From contig JABGTH010000260.1 of assembly GCA_018647275.1 (NCBI GenBank), forward strand, positions 1 through 6,316: a stretch of DNA of 6,316 bases, read 5' to 3'. Shown here piece by piece: positions 5,924 to 6,316 of this stretch (its first letter is position 1; every line of letters starts with the position of its first letter). Source of the stretch: Paracoccaceae bacterium (lineage in GTDB: Bacteria > Pseudomonadota > Alphaproteobacteria > Rhodobacterales > Rhodobacteraceae). Position numbers and translations under genes: made by a program. The notes beneath the pieces are model-generated. The model had not been told where the DNA came from. It saw nothing but the letters and a program-made list of their open reading frames with translations, and did not search any database.

Positions 5924-5953
5924 AAAAAAGCTCCGATGCACAAGCACCGGAGC
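5924..5953 (-). terminator. Intrinsic terminator of the BCCT transporter gene
   Basis: On the minus strand GCTCCGGTGC and GCATCGGAGC pair into a 10-bp stem with one G-T wobble and a 4-base loop (TTGT), followed at once by six T residues (5929-5924). It starts 30 bases after the transporter stop codon. This is a textbook rho-independent terminator and the clearest one in the window. Confidence 0.92.
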
Positions 5954-5983
5954 CTTAAAGTATTCACATATAGCTGTGATGTT

Positions 5984-6316
5984 TCAGTGCGTATTAACCG
6001 CCATTTTCTTATTTATACGCTGATCATCGCGGATTAGCGCGTTTAGCAGCGACACACCCATCAATGCCATAACAACTGGGAACGATAGCGCGCCAATAAT
6101 CATCGCACTTTTGATGGCATCAAGACCTCCCGCCAACAGCAATCCACCAATCACAAGCGTCAGAATGACACCCCATGTAATAATGTGAATGCGACCTTTC
6201 GGGCTTTCGTCACCTCCCGCAGCAATCGTGTTGATGAACAACACCGCAAAGTCGGCTGACGTCACCAAGTAGGCCAACAATAGCAAAACGATCACGAGGG
6301 ACATTAGCTCGGCCAA
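5984..6316 (-). CDS. BCCT family transporter (betaine/carnitine/choline type), C-terminal 110 residues
   Basis: Only the last 110 codons are present; the frame is open to the right edge and the start lies outside. It reads as the final membrane segments of an inner-membrane transporter for compatible solutes or other trimethylammonium- or sulfonium-type substrates. The segment before TSAD is hydrophobic, and the TSAD motif (visible residues 19-22) followed by NTIAAGG is typical of the late helices of this family. Two more membrane segments follow, at about 44-62 (IHIITWGVILTLVIGGLLLAG region) and 67-92. A short polar tail rich in Arg, Asp and Lys faces the cytoplasm. The substrate cannot be inferred because the substrate-binding helices are outside. 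The gene ends in its own terminator, so it is probably a separate unit from the downstream genes. Confidence 0.84.
   Translation of the reverse strand: MAELMSLVIVLLLLAYLVTSADFAVLFINTIAAGGDESPKGRIHIITWGVILTLVIGGLLLAGGLDAIKSAMIIGALSFPVVMALMGVSLLNALIRDDQRINKKMAVNTH

Noticed and set aside
1..6316. Mobile elements, CRISPR arrays, tRNA or rRNA genes
   Set aside because: Reading both strands I found no transposase, terminal repeats, spaced direct repeats, or tRNA/rRNA-like segments. The genes are intact, apart from truncation at the window edges, and look like core chromosomal genes.

Overview
The window looks like chromosomal DNA from a marine, Roseobacter-type member of the Rhodobacteraceae (Alphaproteobacteria). 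Evidence: the CysK is of the type I associate with that family; a gamma-glutamylcyclotransferase-NUDIX (TrgB-like) gene lies directly upstream of cysK; and a photolyase gene is followed by a cyclopropane-synthase-like gene, as I recall for phrA and its neighbour in Rhodobacter sphaeroides. Base composition is moderate for that family. Every convincing gene is on the minus strand, so transcription runs from high to low coordinates. I see no mobile element, tRNA, rRNA or CRISPR array.

Layout in the direction of transcription. The C-terminal end of a BCCT-type transporter enters from the right edge (6316-5984) and is closed by a strong intrinsic terminator (5953-5924). A class V PLP-dependent enzyme of the cysteine-desulfurase-like group follows (5891-4665); it lacks the catalytic cysteine of true desulfurases. 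A class I DNA photolyase (4612-3200) comes next, preceded by a promoter-like pair (TGATCC, then a CGTA-containing -10) that resembles the RpoE-ChrR (ECF11, singlet-oxygen) promoter. A cyclopropane-fatty-acid-synthase-like SAM methyltransferase (3123-1915) follows after 76 bases that contain a hairpin. After a 152-base spacer with a possible 41-codon ORF comes the TrgB-like protein (1762-653), then the first 190 codons of cysteine synthase A (570-1), cut by the left edge.

Two functional blocks can be inferred. Photolyase plus lipid methyltransferase looks like a photo-oxidative stress unit: one repairs UV-damaged DNA, the other alters membrane acyl chains. TrgB plus CysK looks like the thiol/tellurite-associated pair described in R. 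sphaeroides; no trgA is visible. The aminotransferase-like enzyme and the transporter have no clear link to either block.

I found no evidence for a wholly new system. The best leads are the stress-type promoter at phr, replaced active-site residues in the CFA-like enzyme that could make it a methylase rather than a cyclopropane synthase, and the trgB start, which has no ribosome binding site and overlaps a small upstream ORF by four bases. No gap of more than 300 bases lacks a gene.
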